A stretch of 64,000 bases of DNA from JBCBWG01 sp038523925 (GTDB taxonomy: Bacteria; Pseudomonadota; Alphaproteobacteria; Rhizobiales; Hyphomicrobiaceae). Position numbers and translations under genes: made by a program. Below the pieces are notes generated by a model. That model searched no databases. It was not told where the DNA came from and saw only the letters and a list, made by a program, of their open reading frames with translations. How positions within the stretch are numbered: the stretch's first letter is position 1; the number at the start of each line of letters is the position of its first letter. The stretch covers positions 1-64,000 of the forward strand of contig JBCBIY010000005.1 of the NCBI GenBank assembly GCA_038523925.1, written 5' to 3'. This document shows positions 45,582 to 55,255 of this stretch, one piece after another.

Positions 45582-47069
45582 ATGACGTCACCACTTTCAT
45601 TTGTGCTCAACGGCCGCCGCGAAGTGCCGGATGGTGCCGGGCCGACAGACACGTTGCTCGGCTACCTGAGGGCCGGCCGCACGCGGCGCCTGACGGGGAC
45701 GAAGGAAGGCTGCGCTGAAGGTGACTGCGGCTCCTGTACGGTCCTCCTGGGCGCGCGCGACGATGATGCGCCGCACGGGATCCGCTACCGCCTCGCGAAC
45801 GCCTGCATCCTGCTGATGCCGATGGTGCACGGCCGCGCGATCGTAACGGTCGAAGCGCTGAAGGGGCCGGCTGGCGAACTGCATCCCTGCCAACAGTCGA
45901 TTGTCGACACACATGGCTCGCAGTGTGGATTTTGCACGCCCGGGTTCGTGATGGCGCTCCGCGCGCTGCAATCAGGTGACCATGGCGCCGGGCCTGCTGC
46001 GACGGCGACCGATGCGCTTGCTGGCAACCTCTGCCGGTGCACGGGATATGGCCCGCTGATCGATGCGGCCGATGCGGTTCGCGATGCGCCGCTGCCAGAC
46101 TGGGACATCGCACGGCAGGCTGAGGAGCGCGCGCTGCTGGACGTGATCGCCGCTGAGGGCGCCGACACGATCGAAGTCGCAGCAGGGGATCGCCGCGCGT
46201 TGGTTCCACAAACAGCCGATGCGTTTGCAGCCGCCGTCACAGCCAACCCGGATGCGCGCATCGTCGCCGGTGCAACCGATGTCGGGCTTTGGGTGACCAA
46301 GCAGGATCGCGATCTGCCGACGACAATTTACCTCGGCCATGTCGCCGCGTTTGGCGAGACGACAGCGCGTGACGGCAAATTAAGGATAGGTGCATCCGTC
46401 ACCTACGCCGATATCCATGCGCGACTTGCTGACCTCTGGCCGGACCTTGGCGAACTCATCCGCCGGATTGGCGGGCCGCAGGTGCGCGCAAGCGGGACGA
46501 TCTGTGGGAACATCGCGAACGGCTCACCGATCGGAGATATGCCGCCGGCACTGATCGCGCTTGGTGCGGAGCTGATCCTGCGCATGGGCGACGCGCGCCG
46601 CCGGATGCCGCTCGAAGATTTCTTCCTTCAGTACGGCAAGCAGGATCTCGCAGCGGGCGAGTTCGTCGAGGCGGTCGAGATCCCGCTTGAGACGCCGCCG
46701 GGTCAGCTTGCCTGCTACAAGATCTCGAAGCGGTTTGAGAGCGACATCTCCGCTGTTCTGGCCGCCGTCAACGTCACCGCTGAAGGCAAGCGCATCACTG
46801 GCGCGCGCATTGCGTTTGGCGGAATGGCCGGCGTGCCGAAGCGGGCCCGCGCCGTGGAAAGAGCGCTCCGCGGCGAGCCATTCACGGTCGCAACGTTTGT
46901 GGGCGCCGCGCGCCATATCGCCGACGACTTCGCGCCACTCGACGATCTGCGTGGTTCCGCCGGCTACCGGCTCGCGACCGCGCGCAACCTTCTGATCAAG
47001 TACGGCCTTGAGCGCACCGGCGACACGTCCGCGACGCGGCTGACCGGCTTGGATGCGGCGGTCGCATGA
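45582..47069 (+). CDS. xdhA: Xanthine dehydrogenase small subunit (2Fe-2S and FAD)
   Basis: A 495-residue subunit carrying two iron-sulfur clusters and FAD. The plant-type cluster ligands are Cys44, Cys49, Cys52 and Cys75 (KEGCAEGDCGSC). The second cluster has Cys115, Cys118, Cys151 and Cys153 (SQCGFCTPGF; NLCRCTGYGP). The FAD domain follows with IVAGATDVGLWVTKQ, then IRRIGGPQVRASGTICGNIA and NGSPIGDMPPALIAL. The start at 45582 begins MTSPLSFVLNG; upstream in-frame codons would add a basic leader. Its stop overlaps xdhB (ATGA). Confidence 0.96.
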   Translation: MTSPLSFVLNGRREVPDGAGPTDTLLGYLRAGRTRRLTGTKEGCAEGDCGSCTVLLGARDDDAPHGIRYRLANACILLMPMVHGRAIVTVEALKGPAGELHPCQQSIVDTHGSQCGFCTPGFVMALRALQSGDHGAGPAATATDALAGNLCRCTGYGPLIDAADAVRDAPLPDWDIARQAEERALLDVIAAEGADTIEVAAGDRRALVPQTADAFAAAVTANPDARIVAGATDVGLWVTKQDRDLPTTIYLGHVAAFGETTARDGKLRIGASVTYADIHARLADLWPDLGELIRRIGGPQVRASGTICGNIANGSPIGDMPPALIALGAELILRMGDARRRMPLEDFFLQYGKQDLAAGEFVEAVEIPLETPPGQLACYKISKRFESDISAVLAAVNVTAEGKRITGARIAFGGMAGVPKRARAVERALRGEPFTVATFVGAARHIADDFAPLDDLRGSAGYRLATARNLLIKYGLERTGDTSATRLTGLDAAVA

Positions 47070-49441
47070 ACGCTCAGCGCAACCGGCATGTGGCGCCGGC
47101 GCCAAGGGCCGATGGCGGCGTCGGTACGGCGAAAGCGCACGACAGCGCGCCGCTGCACGTCACCGGCGAGGCGGTCTACGTCGACGACATCGCCGTGCCC
47201 TCCGATACGCTGCATGCCCACATCGCATTGAGTGACGTGGCGCACGGCAGGCTTACGTCGCTTGATATTGCAGCGGTGCGTGCGGCGCCCGGCGTCGTCG
47301 ACGTCATCACGGCGGCAGATGTGCCGGGCGTGAACGACGTGAGCCCCATCGCCGGTGATGATCCGATGCTCGCGGCCGACACAATCTCATACAACGGCCA
47401 GGCGCTTTTCGCGGTTGCCGCCGAGACGCAACTTCAGGCGCGGCGGGCGGCGAAACACGCGGTCGTCGATATCGATGCCGGGTCCCCAATCGTCACCATC
47501 GACCAGGCGATGGACGCCGGCTCCCTTCTCGGGCCCCCGGAGGTGATGGAAAGCGGCGACCTTGATGATGCGCTGGCACGCACGCCGCATCGGCTGCAAG
47601 GCCGACTCTATATTGGCGGGCAGGAACACCTCTACCTTGAAGGACAGGCAGCGCTCGCGATCCCCGGCGAAGGGCGCGACGTGACCGTGCATGCCTCGAC
47701 CCAGCACCCGACTGAGATCCAGCACAAGGTCGCGCATGTGCTCGGGCTCGCCTCGCATGACGTGACGGTCGAAGTCCGGCGGATGGGCGGTGCGTTCGGG
47801 GGTAAGGAGAGCCAGGGAAACCTGCCGGCGTGCATTGCCGCGCTGCTGGCCGTGAGAACACGGCGACCGGTCAAAGTCGTCTACGATCGCGACGACGATA
47901 TGCGGGTGACCGGCAAGCGCCACGACTTCCGCATCGACTACGACGTCGGCTTCGATGACCACGGCCGCATCACTGCGCTCGACGTGACCCACGCGATCCG
48001 CTGCGGCATGTCGTGGGACTTGTCCGAGCCGATCGGCGACCGGGCGATGTTCCACGCAGACAACTGCTACTTCCTCGAGCACGCGCGGATCACGTCCTAC
48101 CGGTGCAAAACGCATACGGCGTCGAACACAGCCTTCCGCGGGTTTGGCGGCCCCCAAGGCATGATCGGCATGGAGCGGATCATCGATCATGTCGCGTACG
48201 CGCTTGGCCGCGATGCACTCGCCGTGCGCCGGGCGAACTTCTATGATCACCGCGACGCCCCCGCGCCCAAGCGGCGGACAACGCCCTACAACATGGCGGT
48301 TGAAGACTGCATCATCCAAGACCTCGCCGACGGCGTCGCGCGAACATCGCATTACGCCGCGCGCTGCGAAGAGATCGCCGCCTGGAACGCCGCCAATCCC
48401 GTGCTCAAGAAGGGCATCGCGCTGACGCCGGTCCGCTTCGGGATCTCGTTCACCAAGACGTTCCTCAATCAGGCCGGCGCGCTCGTCCACGTCTACAACG
48501 ACGGCTCGATCGGGCTTAATCATGGCGGGACCGAAATGGGGCAGGGGCTCTTCACGAAGGTTGCGCAAGTGGTCGCCGAAGAGTTCCAGGTCGATGCGGA
48601 CCGCGTGAAGATCACGGCGACGACGACGGGCAAGGTGCCGAACACGTCGGCGACGGCAGCATCGTCCGGGGCCGACCTCAATGGCATGGCGGCCGCCAAC
48701 GCCGCCCGCAAAATTAAGACGCGAATCGCAGCGCATCTGGCCGAACAGCATCAGGCCGCGCCGGAAGACGTCCGCTTCCTGCCGGGCCGCATCGCTGTTG
48801 GCGGGCAGGAAATGAGCTTCGATGACGCGGTGATGTCGGCCTATATGGCGCGCGTTCCGCTGTCGGCGACCGGCTTCTACGCGACGCCAAAGATCGGGTG
48901 GAATAAGCAGGAGCGGACAGGCCGACCGTTTTTCTACTTTGCCTACGGCGCCGCGGTGACTGAGGCCGTGATTGATACGCTGACTGGCGAGAACCGTCTG
49001 CTCCGCGCTGATATCCTGCACGACGTCGGCCGCTCGCTGAACCCTGCGATTGATCGCGGCCAGATCGAGGGCGGCTACGTCCAAGGTGCCGGCTGGCTGA
49101 CGACGGAAGAGCTCGTCTGGGACGCGGCGGGGGCGCTGAAGACACATGCGCCGTCGACCTACAAGATCCCAACCAGCGCGGACCGCCCGCCGGAATTGAA
49201 CATCGCGATTTACGATCGCGGCGCGAACGCGGAGGAGACCGTCTATCGTTCGAAGGCGGTTGGCGAGCCGCCGTTTATGCTCGCGATCTCAGCCTTCTTT
49301 GCGATCTCGGATGCGATCGCGCGGGCGGGCGGCGGGCAATATCCCGATTTGCAGGCGCCGGCGACACCTGAGCGCGTGCTCGCCGCGCTCAAAGCCTCGG
49401 GCCTCGCAGATGCAGCCGAGCGGTTTGGAGCGGGCCAATGA
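47066..49441 (+). CDS. xdhB: Xanthine dehydrogenase molybdopterin-binding subunit
   Basis: A 791-residue catalytic subunit oxidising hypoxanthine and xanthine to urate. Typical blocks are HVTGEAVYVDDIA at the N terminus, EGQAALAIPGEG, GGAFGGKES (cofactor), NTAFRGFGGPQGM with the substrate Arg, GTEMGQGLFTKVAQ, and the C-terminal KAVGEPPFM with the catalytic Glu. Length agrees with bacterial XdhB (about 770-790). Overlaps of 4 bp with xdhA and xdhC indicate tight coupling of the three genes. Confidence 0.96.
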   Translation: MNAQRNRHVAPAPRADGGVGTAKAHDSAPLHVTGEAVYVDDIAVPSDTLHAHIALSDVAHGRLTSLDIAAVRAAPGVVDVITAADVPGVNDVSPIAGDDPMLAADTISYNGQALFAVAAETQLQARRAAKHAVVDIDAGSPIVTIDQAMDAGSLLGPPEVMESGDLDDALARTPHRLQGRLYIGGQEHLYLEGQAALAIPGEGRDVTVHASTQHPTEIQHKVAHVLGLASHDVTVEVRRMGGAFGGKESQGNLPACIAALLAVRTRRPVKVVYDRDDDMRVTGKRHDFRIDYDVGFDDHGRITALDVTHAIRCGMSWDLSEPIGDRAMFHADNCYFLEHARITSYRCKTHTASNTAFRGFGGPQGMIGMERIIDHVAYALGRDALAVRRANFYDHRDAPAPKRRTTPYNMAVEDCIIQDLADGVARTSHYAARCEEIAAWNAANPVLKKGIALTPVRFGISFTKTFLNQAGALVHVYNDGSIGLNHGGTEMGQGLFTKVAQVVAEEFQVDADRVKITATTTGKVPNTSATAASSGADLNGMAAANAARKIKTRIAAHLAEQHQAAPEDVRFLPGRIAVGGQEMSFDDAVMSAYMARVPLSATGFYATPKIGWNKQERTGRPFFYFAYGAAVTEAVIDTLTGENRLLRADILHDVGRSLNPAIDRGQIEGGYVQGAGWLTTEELVWDAAGALKTHAPSTYKIPTSADRPPELNIAIYDRGANAEETVYRSKAVGEPPFMLAISAFFAISDAIARAGGGQYPDLQAPATPERVLAALKASGLADAAERFGAGQ

Positions 49442-50460
49442 CCGCCACACGCCGTCCGCTCGAGCCGAGCTTTCAGGCGCTGATCGACGGGACGTTCCCT
49501 GGATGCGAACCGGGCTCGGAACAGCGTGTGGTCCGCGTCGTCATTGCCGAAGTGCGAGGATCGGCACCGCGTGAGCCGGGCGCTGCCATGCTCGTCAGCG
49601 GTGACGCACAGTTCGGCACCATCGGCGGCGGGCGGTTGGAGTTCGAGGCCGTGCGCTTGGCCCGGCTGATGCTTGCAGAGCAACCGCGCGGCGACTGGCA
49701 GCGGCGGATGGAGAGCTGGCCGCTCGGGCCTAACCTCGGCCAGTGCTGCGGCGGGCATGTCGGCGTGTTGTTCGAGATCTTTGGAGCGCGGGAACGCGAC
49801 GGTCTCCGCAGTCTCCGCAATGGCGATGCAATCACACGTCCCGTGACGTCAGGTGCCCCGCTCGCGGCGGCCCAGTCACACGCGCGCGCGGCCCTCGACG
49901 GCGCACGCTTCATAGAACCGCTTGGCCCAGCGCTCACGCCGGTTTTCATCTATGGCGCTGGCCACACGGGCCGCGCGATCGTCAAAGCGTTAGAGCCGCT
50001 TGACTTTGCAGTCACCTGGATCGACACGGCGGCTGACCGCTTTCCGGGCGCGCTGTCAGAGCCCGCGTCTGGTCGCTTGACCAAGGTCGTTACAGCCAAT
50101 CCAGCGCGGTCAACACGCCTCGCCGCTGACACAACGTGCCATGTGGTGCTGACGTACGCGCACGCGATGGACCTCGACATCTGCGATGCCGTGCTCCGTC
50201 GCCAAAAATTCCGCTTCCTGGGCCTCATTGGTTCGGCGACCAAGCGCGCGCGGTTCGTATCTCAGTTGCGCAAACGCGGGATTGATGACGTGGCGCTCTC
50301 ACGCATGACGTGCCCCATCGGGTTGCCCGATTTGAACTCTAAGCATCCGGCTGTGCTTGCGCTCGGTGTTGCCGCGCAATTGCAGATGGTCCGGGAGGCG
50401 GACGGCGACGCTCACCTCGGTGGAACCAACACGTGCTTGCAGGCTTTACCGGAAGGGTAG
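49438..50460 (+). CDS. xdhC: Xanthine dehydrogenase accessory protein XdhC
   Basis: A 340-residue chaperone that binds the molybdenum cofactor, promotes its sulfuration and inserts it into XdhB. The N-terminal domain has VIAEVRGSAPREPGAAMLV and NLGQCCGGHVGVLF (the Cys pair implicated in cofactor binding). The C-terminal Rossmann domain has FIYGAGHTGRAIVKAL and later LGLIGSATKRARFVSQLRKR. It overlaps the end of xdhB (ATGA). Co-expression with its target is the usual arrangement. Confidence 0.95.
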   Translation: MTATRRPLEPSFQALIDGTFPGCEPGSEQRVVRVVIAEVRGSAPREPGAAMLVSGDAQFGTIGGGRLEFEAVRLARLMLAEQPRGDWQRRMESWPLGPNLGQCCGGHVGVLFEIFGARERDGLRSLRNGDAITRPVTSGAPLAAAQSHARAALDGARFIEPLGPALTPVFIYGAGHTGRAIVKALEPLDFAVTWIDTAADRFPGALSEPASGRLTKVVTANPARSTRLAADTTCHVVLTYAHAMDLDICDAVLRRQKFRFLGLIGSATKRARFVSQLRKRGIDDVALSRMTCPIGLPDLNSKHPAVLALGVAAQLQMVREADGDAHLGGTNTCLQALPEG

Positions 50461-50520
50461 CCCTGCAGGCGATTGCTAACGGCCGCGCGCCACTTGCCTA
50501 CCTAACCCAAGGACGAAGAC

Positions 50521-52299
50521 ATGTGTGGCATCTGCGGCGAGATCAGATTTGATGGCAGTCCCGCATCCGCGGGTGCGATCGAACGCATGACCACCGCCAT
50601 GGCGTCCCGCGGGCCGGATGGCGCGGGCGCCATTGTCCGCGGCGCCGTTGCGTTCGGCCATTGCCGTCTGAAAATCATCGACCTCAGTGAAGCCTCCGCG
50701 CAGCCCTTCACTGACACCGAACTCGGCCTGACGATCGCATTCAACGGCTGCATCTATAACTATCAGGCGCTCCGCGAAGAGCTGATCGCGCGAGGCTATC
50801 GGTTCGCATCGACCGGCGACACGGAAGTGATCCTGAAGGCGTGGCACGCCTGGGGGTTCGATGCCGTCTCAAAGCTGCACGGCATGTTCGCCTTCGCCAT
50901 CCACGACCGCGAGAGCGGCCGCACGGCACTTGTGCGCGACCGCTTCGGAATCAAGCCGCTTTACACCGCCGAGATCGACAAGGGGCTGCGGTTTGCCTCA
51001 ACGCTGCCGGCCCTGCTCGCGAGCGGCGGCGTTGATACCGAGATCGACCGCGTCGCGCTCCACCACTACATGACGTGGCATGCCGTCGTGCCGCCACCGC
51101 GCACGATCTATCGCGGTGTCCGCAAGCTGCCACCGGCGACGATCCGCATTATCGATGCTGAAGGTGCGACGGTTAGCGAGACGGTCTACTGGCAACCTGA
51201 CTTTGCGCGCACGCCCGAGGAGGCCGAACGCCCGTTCGCGGCCTGGCGCGATGACGTGCTCGAAGCGCTCCGCCTGGCCGTGCGCCGCCGCATGGTCGCG
51301 GACGTGCCGGTCGGCGTGCTGCTGTCGGGCGGCGTCGACAGCTCGATGATCGTCGGGCTTCTTGCCGAGGAGGGCCAGAGCGGGCTTGCCACGTACTCGA
51401 TCGGGTTTGAGGAGGCGCACGGCGAGAAGGGCGACGAGTTTGTCTACTCGGACCTCATCGCAAAGCACTACGGCACCGACCACCACAAGATCTTCATTCC
51501 CTCGTCGGAGATGCTCGAGAACCTCCCGCATGCGATTGCCGCGATGTCAGAACCGATGGTCTCCTACGACAACATCGGCTTCTTCCTGCTCTCGCGTGAG
51601 GTCTCAAAGACGATAAAAGTCGTCCAGTCCGGGCAGGGCGCTGATGAGGTCTTTGGCGGCTATCACTGGTATCCGCCGTTGCTCGATTCACACGATGCGG
51701 TCGGCGACTACGCAGCCCACTTCTTTGACCGCACACATGCTGAACTGAGCCAGCATCTCGCGCCTGACTACCTTGCCGGCCGCGACGAGAGCCTCGCGTT
51801 TGTCGAAGAGCAGTTTTCGCGCGCCGGTGCACCGACGGCTGTCGATAAAGCGCTCCGACTCGACACCAACGTCATGCTTGTCGATGACCCGGTCAAACGG
51901 GTCGACAACATGACCATGGCCTGGGGCCTCGAAGCGCGCGTCCCGTTCCTCGATCACGAACTCGTCGAACTTGCAGGCCGCATCCCGGCCCGGCACAAGC
52001 TGGCCCACGGCGGCAAGGGCGTCCTCAAGGAGGCAGCCCGCAAGGTCGTCCCCGCCGATGTGATCGACCGGCCGAAGGGGTACTTCCCGGTGCCGGCGCT
52101 CAAGTACCTGCAGGGCCCTTATCTCACCATGGTCCGCGACGCGCTGACGAACGACAAGGCGCGGGCCCGCGGCCTGTTTCGCCAGGACTATCTCGAACGC
52201 CTATTTGCCGCGCCCGAGGAGCACATCACCAAGCTCCGCGGATCGGAACTTTGGCAAGTCGCACTGCTTGAAATGTGGTTGCAGACCCAGGAGGGCTGA
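50521..52299 (+). CDS. asnO: N-acetylglutaminylglutamine amidotransferase (AsnB-like, AsnO)
   Basis: A 592-residue class II glutamine amidotransferase of the asparagine synthase fold that amidates the second residue of N-acetylglutaminylglutamate-type intermediates to give NAGGN, a dipeptide osmolyte of rhizobia and pseudomonads. The N-terminal nucleophile is Cys2 (MCGICGE). The glutaminase domain has SRGPDGAGAIV and FNGCIYNYQALREEL; the synthetase domain has VGVLLSGGVDSSMIVGLL (PP-loop), and YDNIGFFLLSREVSK and GQGADEVFGGYHWYPP that separate NAGGN enzymes from housekeeping AsnB. It is 3 bp from ngg. AAGGACG precedes the ATG. Confidence 0.92.
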   Translation: MCGICGEIRFDGSPASAGAIERMTTAMASRGPDGAGAIVRGAVAFGHCRLKIIDLSEASAQPFTDTELGLTIAFNGCIYNYQALREELIARGYRFASTGDTEVILKAWHAWGFDAVSKLHGMFAFAIHDRESGRTALVRDRFGIKPLYTAEIDKGLRFASTLPALLASGGVDTEIDRVALHHYMTWHAVVPPPRTIYRGVRKLPPATIRIIDAEGATVSETVYWQPDFARTPEEAERPFAAWRDDVLEALRLAVRRRMVADVPVGVLLSGGVDSSMIVGLLAEEGQSGLATYSIGFEEAHGEKGDEFVYSDLIAKHYGTDHHKIFIPSSEMLENLPHAIAAMSEPMVSYDNIGFFLLSREVSKTIKVVQSGQGADEVFGGYHWYPPLLDSHDAVGDYAAHFFDRTHAELSQHLAPDYLAGRDESLAFVEEQFSRAGAPTAVDKALRLDTNVMLVDDPVKRVDNMTMAWGLEARVPFLDHELVELAGRIPARHKLAHGGKGVLKEAARKVVPADVIDRPKGYFPVPALKYLQGPYLTMVRDALTNDKARARGLFRQDYLERLFAAPEEHITKLRGSELWQVALLEMWLQTQEG

Positions 52300-52301
52300 A
52301 T

Positions 52302-54080
52302 ATGCCCGCGTCCCAGAAGACGAAGTCGCGCGCGCAGGCCCATCGCATCAAGCGGGCGCGCTCTGAAAGCAACGTCGCCTCGACCGGCGTCGATCGCGAT
52401 ACCGTGGTCCGCAATGCGAGCATCGACTGCGGCTGGGGCCGATTGTTGTTCGCAAACACATTCGACACGCCGCAGCTTCTCGCCGAGACACTGCGCGCGG
52501 AAGGCCCCGATCGGCGCGACATCGCGTTTTACGCGCTCGACCCGCACGTGGCGCTTGCCGAGGCGCCGCAGGAACTCTTCCTCGACCCCTCCCACACCTA
52601 TCGGCTCGACCTCTCGACCTACCGGCCGTCGAAGAAGCGACCAACGGCCTTCTTTATTCGTCGGCTCACGACCGGTGCGGACGCGGAAGCGGTCAACGCG
52701 ATCTATTCAAGCCGCGGAATGGTGCAGGTGCCTCAAGACTTCTTCTGGTCGCATCGCGATGACCGGAAGCTGACGGTCCTTGTCGCAGAAGATGCCGACA
52801 CAGGCGCGATCCTCGGCACGGTCATGGGTGTCGACCATGCCCGCGCGTTCCGCGATCCGGAGAAGGGGTCTTCCCTCTGGTGTCTCGCCGTCGGCCCGCA
52901 GGCGCCGCATCCGGGGCTCGGCGAAGCGCTGGTCCGCCGGCTCTCGGAACACTTCCAGGCGCGCGGCGCGGCCTACATGGACCTCTCCGTCATCCACGAC
53001 AACAGCCAGGCAATCGCACTCTACGAGAAGATCGGGTTTCGCCGCGCGCCGGTCTTCGCGATCAAGCGCAAGAACGTCATCAACGAGAAGCTGTACGTCG
53101 GCAACAGCGACGATGATGCGTTCAATCCCTATGCGCGGCTGATCATTGACGAAGCGCGCCGCCGCGGGATCGACGTTGAGACGATTGATGCAGAAGGCGG
53201 GTTCTTCCGGTTGTCGTTTGGCGGGCGCGCGATCGTCTGCCGGGAATCGTTGAGCGAGTTCACATCCGCCGTCGCCATGTCGATTTGTGACGACAAGCGC
53301 GTCACCCGCCGGATCGTGGAGGCAGCCGGCGTCGCCGTCCCGCCGCAACTGACCGATCATGACGCAAAGGCGCGCGCCGACTTCCTCGCCGAACACGGCC
53401 AAGTCGTCGTCAAGCCAGCCCGCGGCGAACAGGGCCGCGGCGTCGCAGTCGGGCTCTCCACCGCGGATGAGGTCGAAGTGGCGATCGCCGCTGCCCGAGA
53501 GATCTGCCCGGATGTTGTGATCGAGGCCTGCTTTGAGGGCGAGGATTTGCGCATCATCGTCATTGATGAGCGCGTGGTCGCCACCGCGATCCGCCGTCCG
53601 GCCCGCATCGTCGGCGACGGGCAGAGCCGCGTGCTCGACCTTATCAAAGCGCAGAGCCGGCGGCGGTCAGCGGCGACCGGCGGTGAAAGTGCAATCCCGC
53701 TCGATGATGAAACCGAGCGCTGCGTACGCGAAGCGGGGTTCGCGTTAGATCAGGTTGTGCCCTGCAACACGGAGATCAGCGTCCGGCGGACGGCCAACCT
53801 GCACACTGGCGGCACCATCCATGATGCCACCGGTGAAACGCACCCGGCGCTGATTGAAGCTGCGATCCGTGCGGCACGGGCAATCGAGATTCCGGTCACC
53901 GGTATTGATCTGATGGTCAAAAGCCCGCGCGAGTCGGAGTATGTATTTATCGAGGCCAACGAGCGGCCGGGCCTTGCCAATCACGAGCCGCAACCGACGG
54001 CTGAACGCTTTGTCGACCTCTTGTTCCCGCTCACAGTCCCGCATAGCGTTCGCCAGCAGAAGAGGAAACCGCAGACGTGA
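52302..54080 (+). CDS. ngg: N-acetylglutaminylglutamine synthetase (GNAT and ATP-grasp fusion)
   Basis: A 592-residue bifunctional enzyme. Residues about 110-260 are a GNAT acetyltransferase (WCLAVGPQAPHPGLGEALVR, then DLSVIHDNSQAIALYEKIGF). Residues about 310-575 are an ATP-grasp ligase (VVVKPARGEQGRGVAVGL; VIEACFEGEDLRIIVID; FIEANERPGLANH). It would acetylate glutamine and join it to a second residue. The basic N-terminal 25 residues (KSRAQAHRIKRAR) are a family feature. It sits between asnO (2 bp gap) and the M42 peptidase (4 bp overlap). Confidence 0.93.
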   Translation: MPASQKTKSRAQAHRIKRARSESNVASTGVDRDTVVRNASIDCGWGRLLFANTFDTPQLLAETLRAEGPDRRDIAFYALDPHVALAEAPQELFLDPSHTYRLDLSTYRPSKKRPTAFFIRRLTTGADAEAVNAIYSSRGMVQVPQDFFWSHRDDRKLTVLVAEDADTGAILGTVMGVDHARAFRDPEKGSSLWCLAVGPQAPHPGLGEALVRRLSEHFQARGAAYMDLSVIHDNSQAIALYEKIGFRRAPVFAIKRKNVINEKLYVGNSDDDAFNPYARLIIDEARRRGIDVETIDAEGGFFRLSFGGRAIVCRESLSEFTSAVAMSICDDKRVTRRIVEAAGVAVPPQLTDHDAKARADFLAEHGQVVVKPARGEQGRGVAVGLSTADEVEVAIAAAREICPDVVIEACFEGEDLRIIVIDERVVATAIRRPARIVGDGQSRVLDLIKAQSRRRSAATGGESAIPLDDETERCVREAGFALDQVVPCNTEISVRRTANLHTGGTIHDATGETHPALIEAAIRAARAIEIPVTGIDLMVKSPRESEYVFIEANERPGLANHEPQPTAERFVDLLFPLTVPHSVRQQKRKPQT

Positions 54081-55237
54081 CGTCAGCCCGCAACCGGCTT
54101 GAGATCGATACGTACGACCTGCGCGCGCAACTCGAAGCGCTGCTGTCGATCCCGAGCCCGACCGGCTACACCGACAACATCGTCCGCTACGTCTGCGGCG
54201 TTCTCGAAGACATCGGCATTGAATATGACCTGACGCGGCGCGGTGCGATCCGCGGTGTTCTGCCGGGCGTGGCGAGTGCCGGGGCGCGCGCGATCGTCAG
54301 CCACGTCGACACGCTCGGCGCGCAGGTTAAGTCGATCAAAAATACCGGGCGGTTGGAGCTTGTGCCCGTCGGCACCTGGTCGGCGCGCTTTGCCGAGGGC
54401 GCACGCGTCACGATCCATACCGAGCGCGGCACATTCCGCGGGACGATCCTGCCGCTTAAGGCGTCGGGCCATACCTACGGCGATGACATCGACGCAGCAC
54501 CCGTCGGCTGGCCGTACGTTGAGCTTAGGGTCGATGCTCTTGGGACATCGGTTGACGAGATCCGCCGCCATGGCATCGACGTCGGCGACATCGTCGCCAT
54601 CGATCCCGCGCCTGAGTTCATGGAAAACGGCTTCATTGTCTCGCGCCATCTCGATAACAAGGCGGGGGTCGCCGTCATGTTGGCGGCGCTGCGCGCGCTG
54701 GCGCAGTCAGACAAGAAACCGCCGGTCGACATCTTCTGGCTGTTTACGATCGCAGAAGAAGTCGGCCATGGCGCTGCGTCCATCCTGCTGCCGGACATCG
54801 CCTCGATGGTGGCCGTCGACAATGGAACATCAGCGCCGGGGCAGAACTCGTCTGAGTTCGGTGTGACCGTCTCGATGGCCGACCAAACCGGCCCGTTCGA
54901 CTTCCACCTGACGCGCAAGCTCGTCGAACTCTGTGAGGCCAACGACATCCGCTATCAGAAGGATGTGTTCCGCTACTACCGCTCCGACAGCGCGTCTGCG
55001 ATCGAGGCCGGCGCCGATGTGCGCACAGCACTTGTCACGTTCGGCGTCGACGCGAGCCACGGCTACGAACGCATCCATATGCATGCGCTCCGGTCGCTTG
55101 CCGAATTGCTGACCTGCTACAGTCTGAGCGATGTTGAGATCCCGCGCGACAAGAAGGCGGTCGCGGACCTGTCAGGCTTTACGCGTCAACCGTCCGAGCC
55201 GGCCGACCAAACGTCCGAGGACATCACACACGACTAG
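54077..55237 (+). CDS. Osmoprotectant NAGGN system M42 family peptidase
   Basis: A 386-residue co-catalytic zinc peptidase of the M42 family. Metal ligands are suggested by IVSHVDTLGAQVK (His), SRHLDNKAGVAVML (Asp), LFTIAEEVGHGA (Glu pair) and the terminal DASHGYERIHM (His). It is a standard third gene of NAGGN operons; its role is not established, hydrolysis of the dipeptide when osmotic stress ends being one possibility. The start overlaps ngg by 4 bp (GTGA; it begins VTSARN, a GTG codon). Confidence 0.9.
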   Translation: MTSARNRLEIDTYDLRAQLEALLSIPSPTGYTDNIVRYVCGVLEDIGIEYDLTRRGAIRGVLPGVASAGARAIVSHVDTLGAQVKSIKNTGRLELVPVGTWSARFAEGARVTIHTERGTFRGTILPLKASGHTYGDDIDAAPVGWPYVELRVDALGTSVDEIRRHGIDVGDIVAIDPAPEFMENGFIVSRHLDNKAGVAVMLAALRALAQSDKKPPVDIFWLFTIAEEVGHGAASILLPDIASMVAVDNGTSAPGQNSSEFGVTVSMADQTGPFDFHLTRKLVELCEANDIRYQKDVFRYYRSDSASAIEAGADVRTALVTFGVDASHGYERIHMHALRSLAELLTCYSLSDVEIPRDKKAVADLSGFTRQPSEPADQTSEDITHD

Positions 55238-55255
55238 ACACCCGTTGGGGCTGGC

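Noticed and set aside
47387..49147. A 586-codon minus-strand frame antisense to xdhB
   Set aside because: Antisense shadow; composition mirrors the complement of xdhB.
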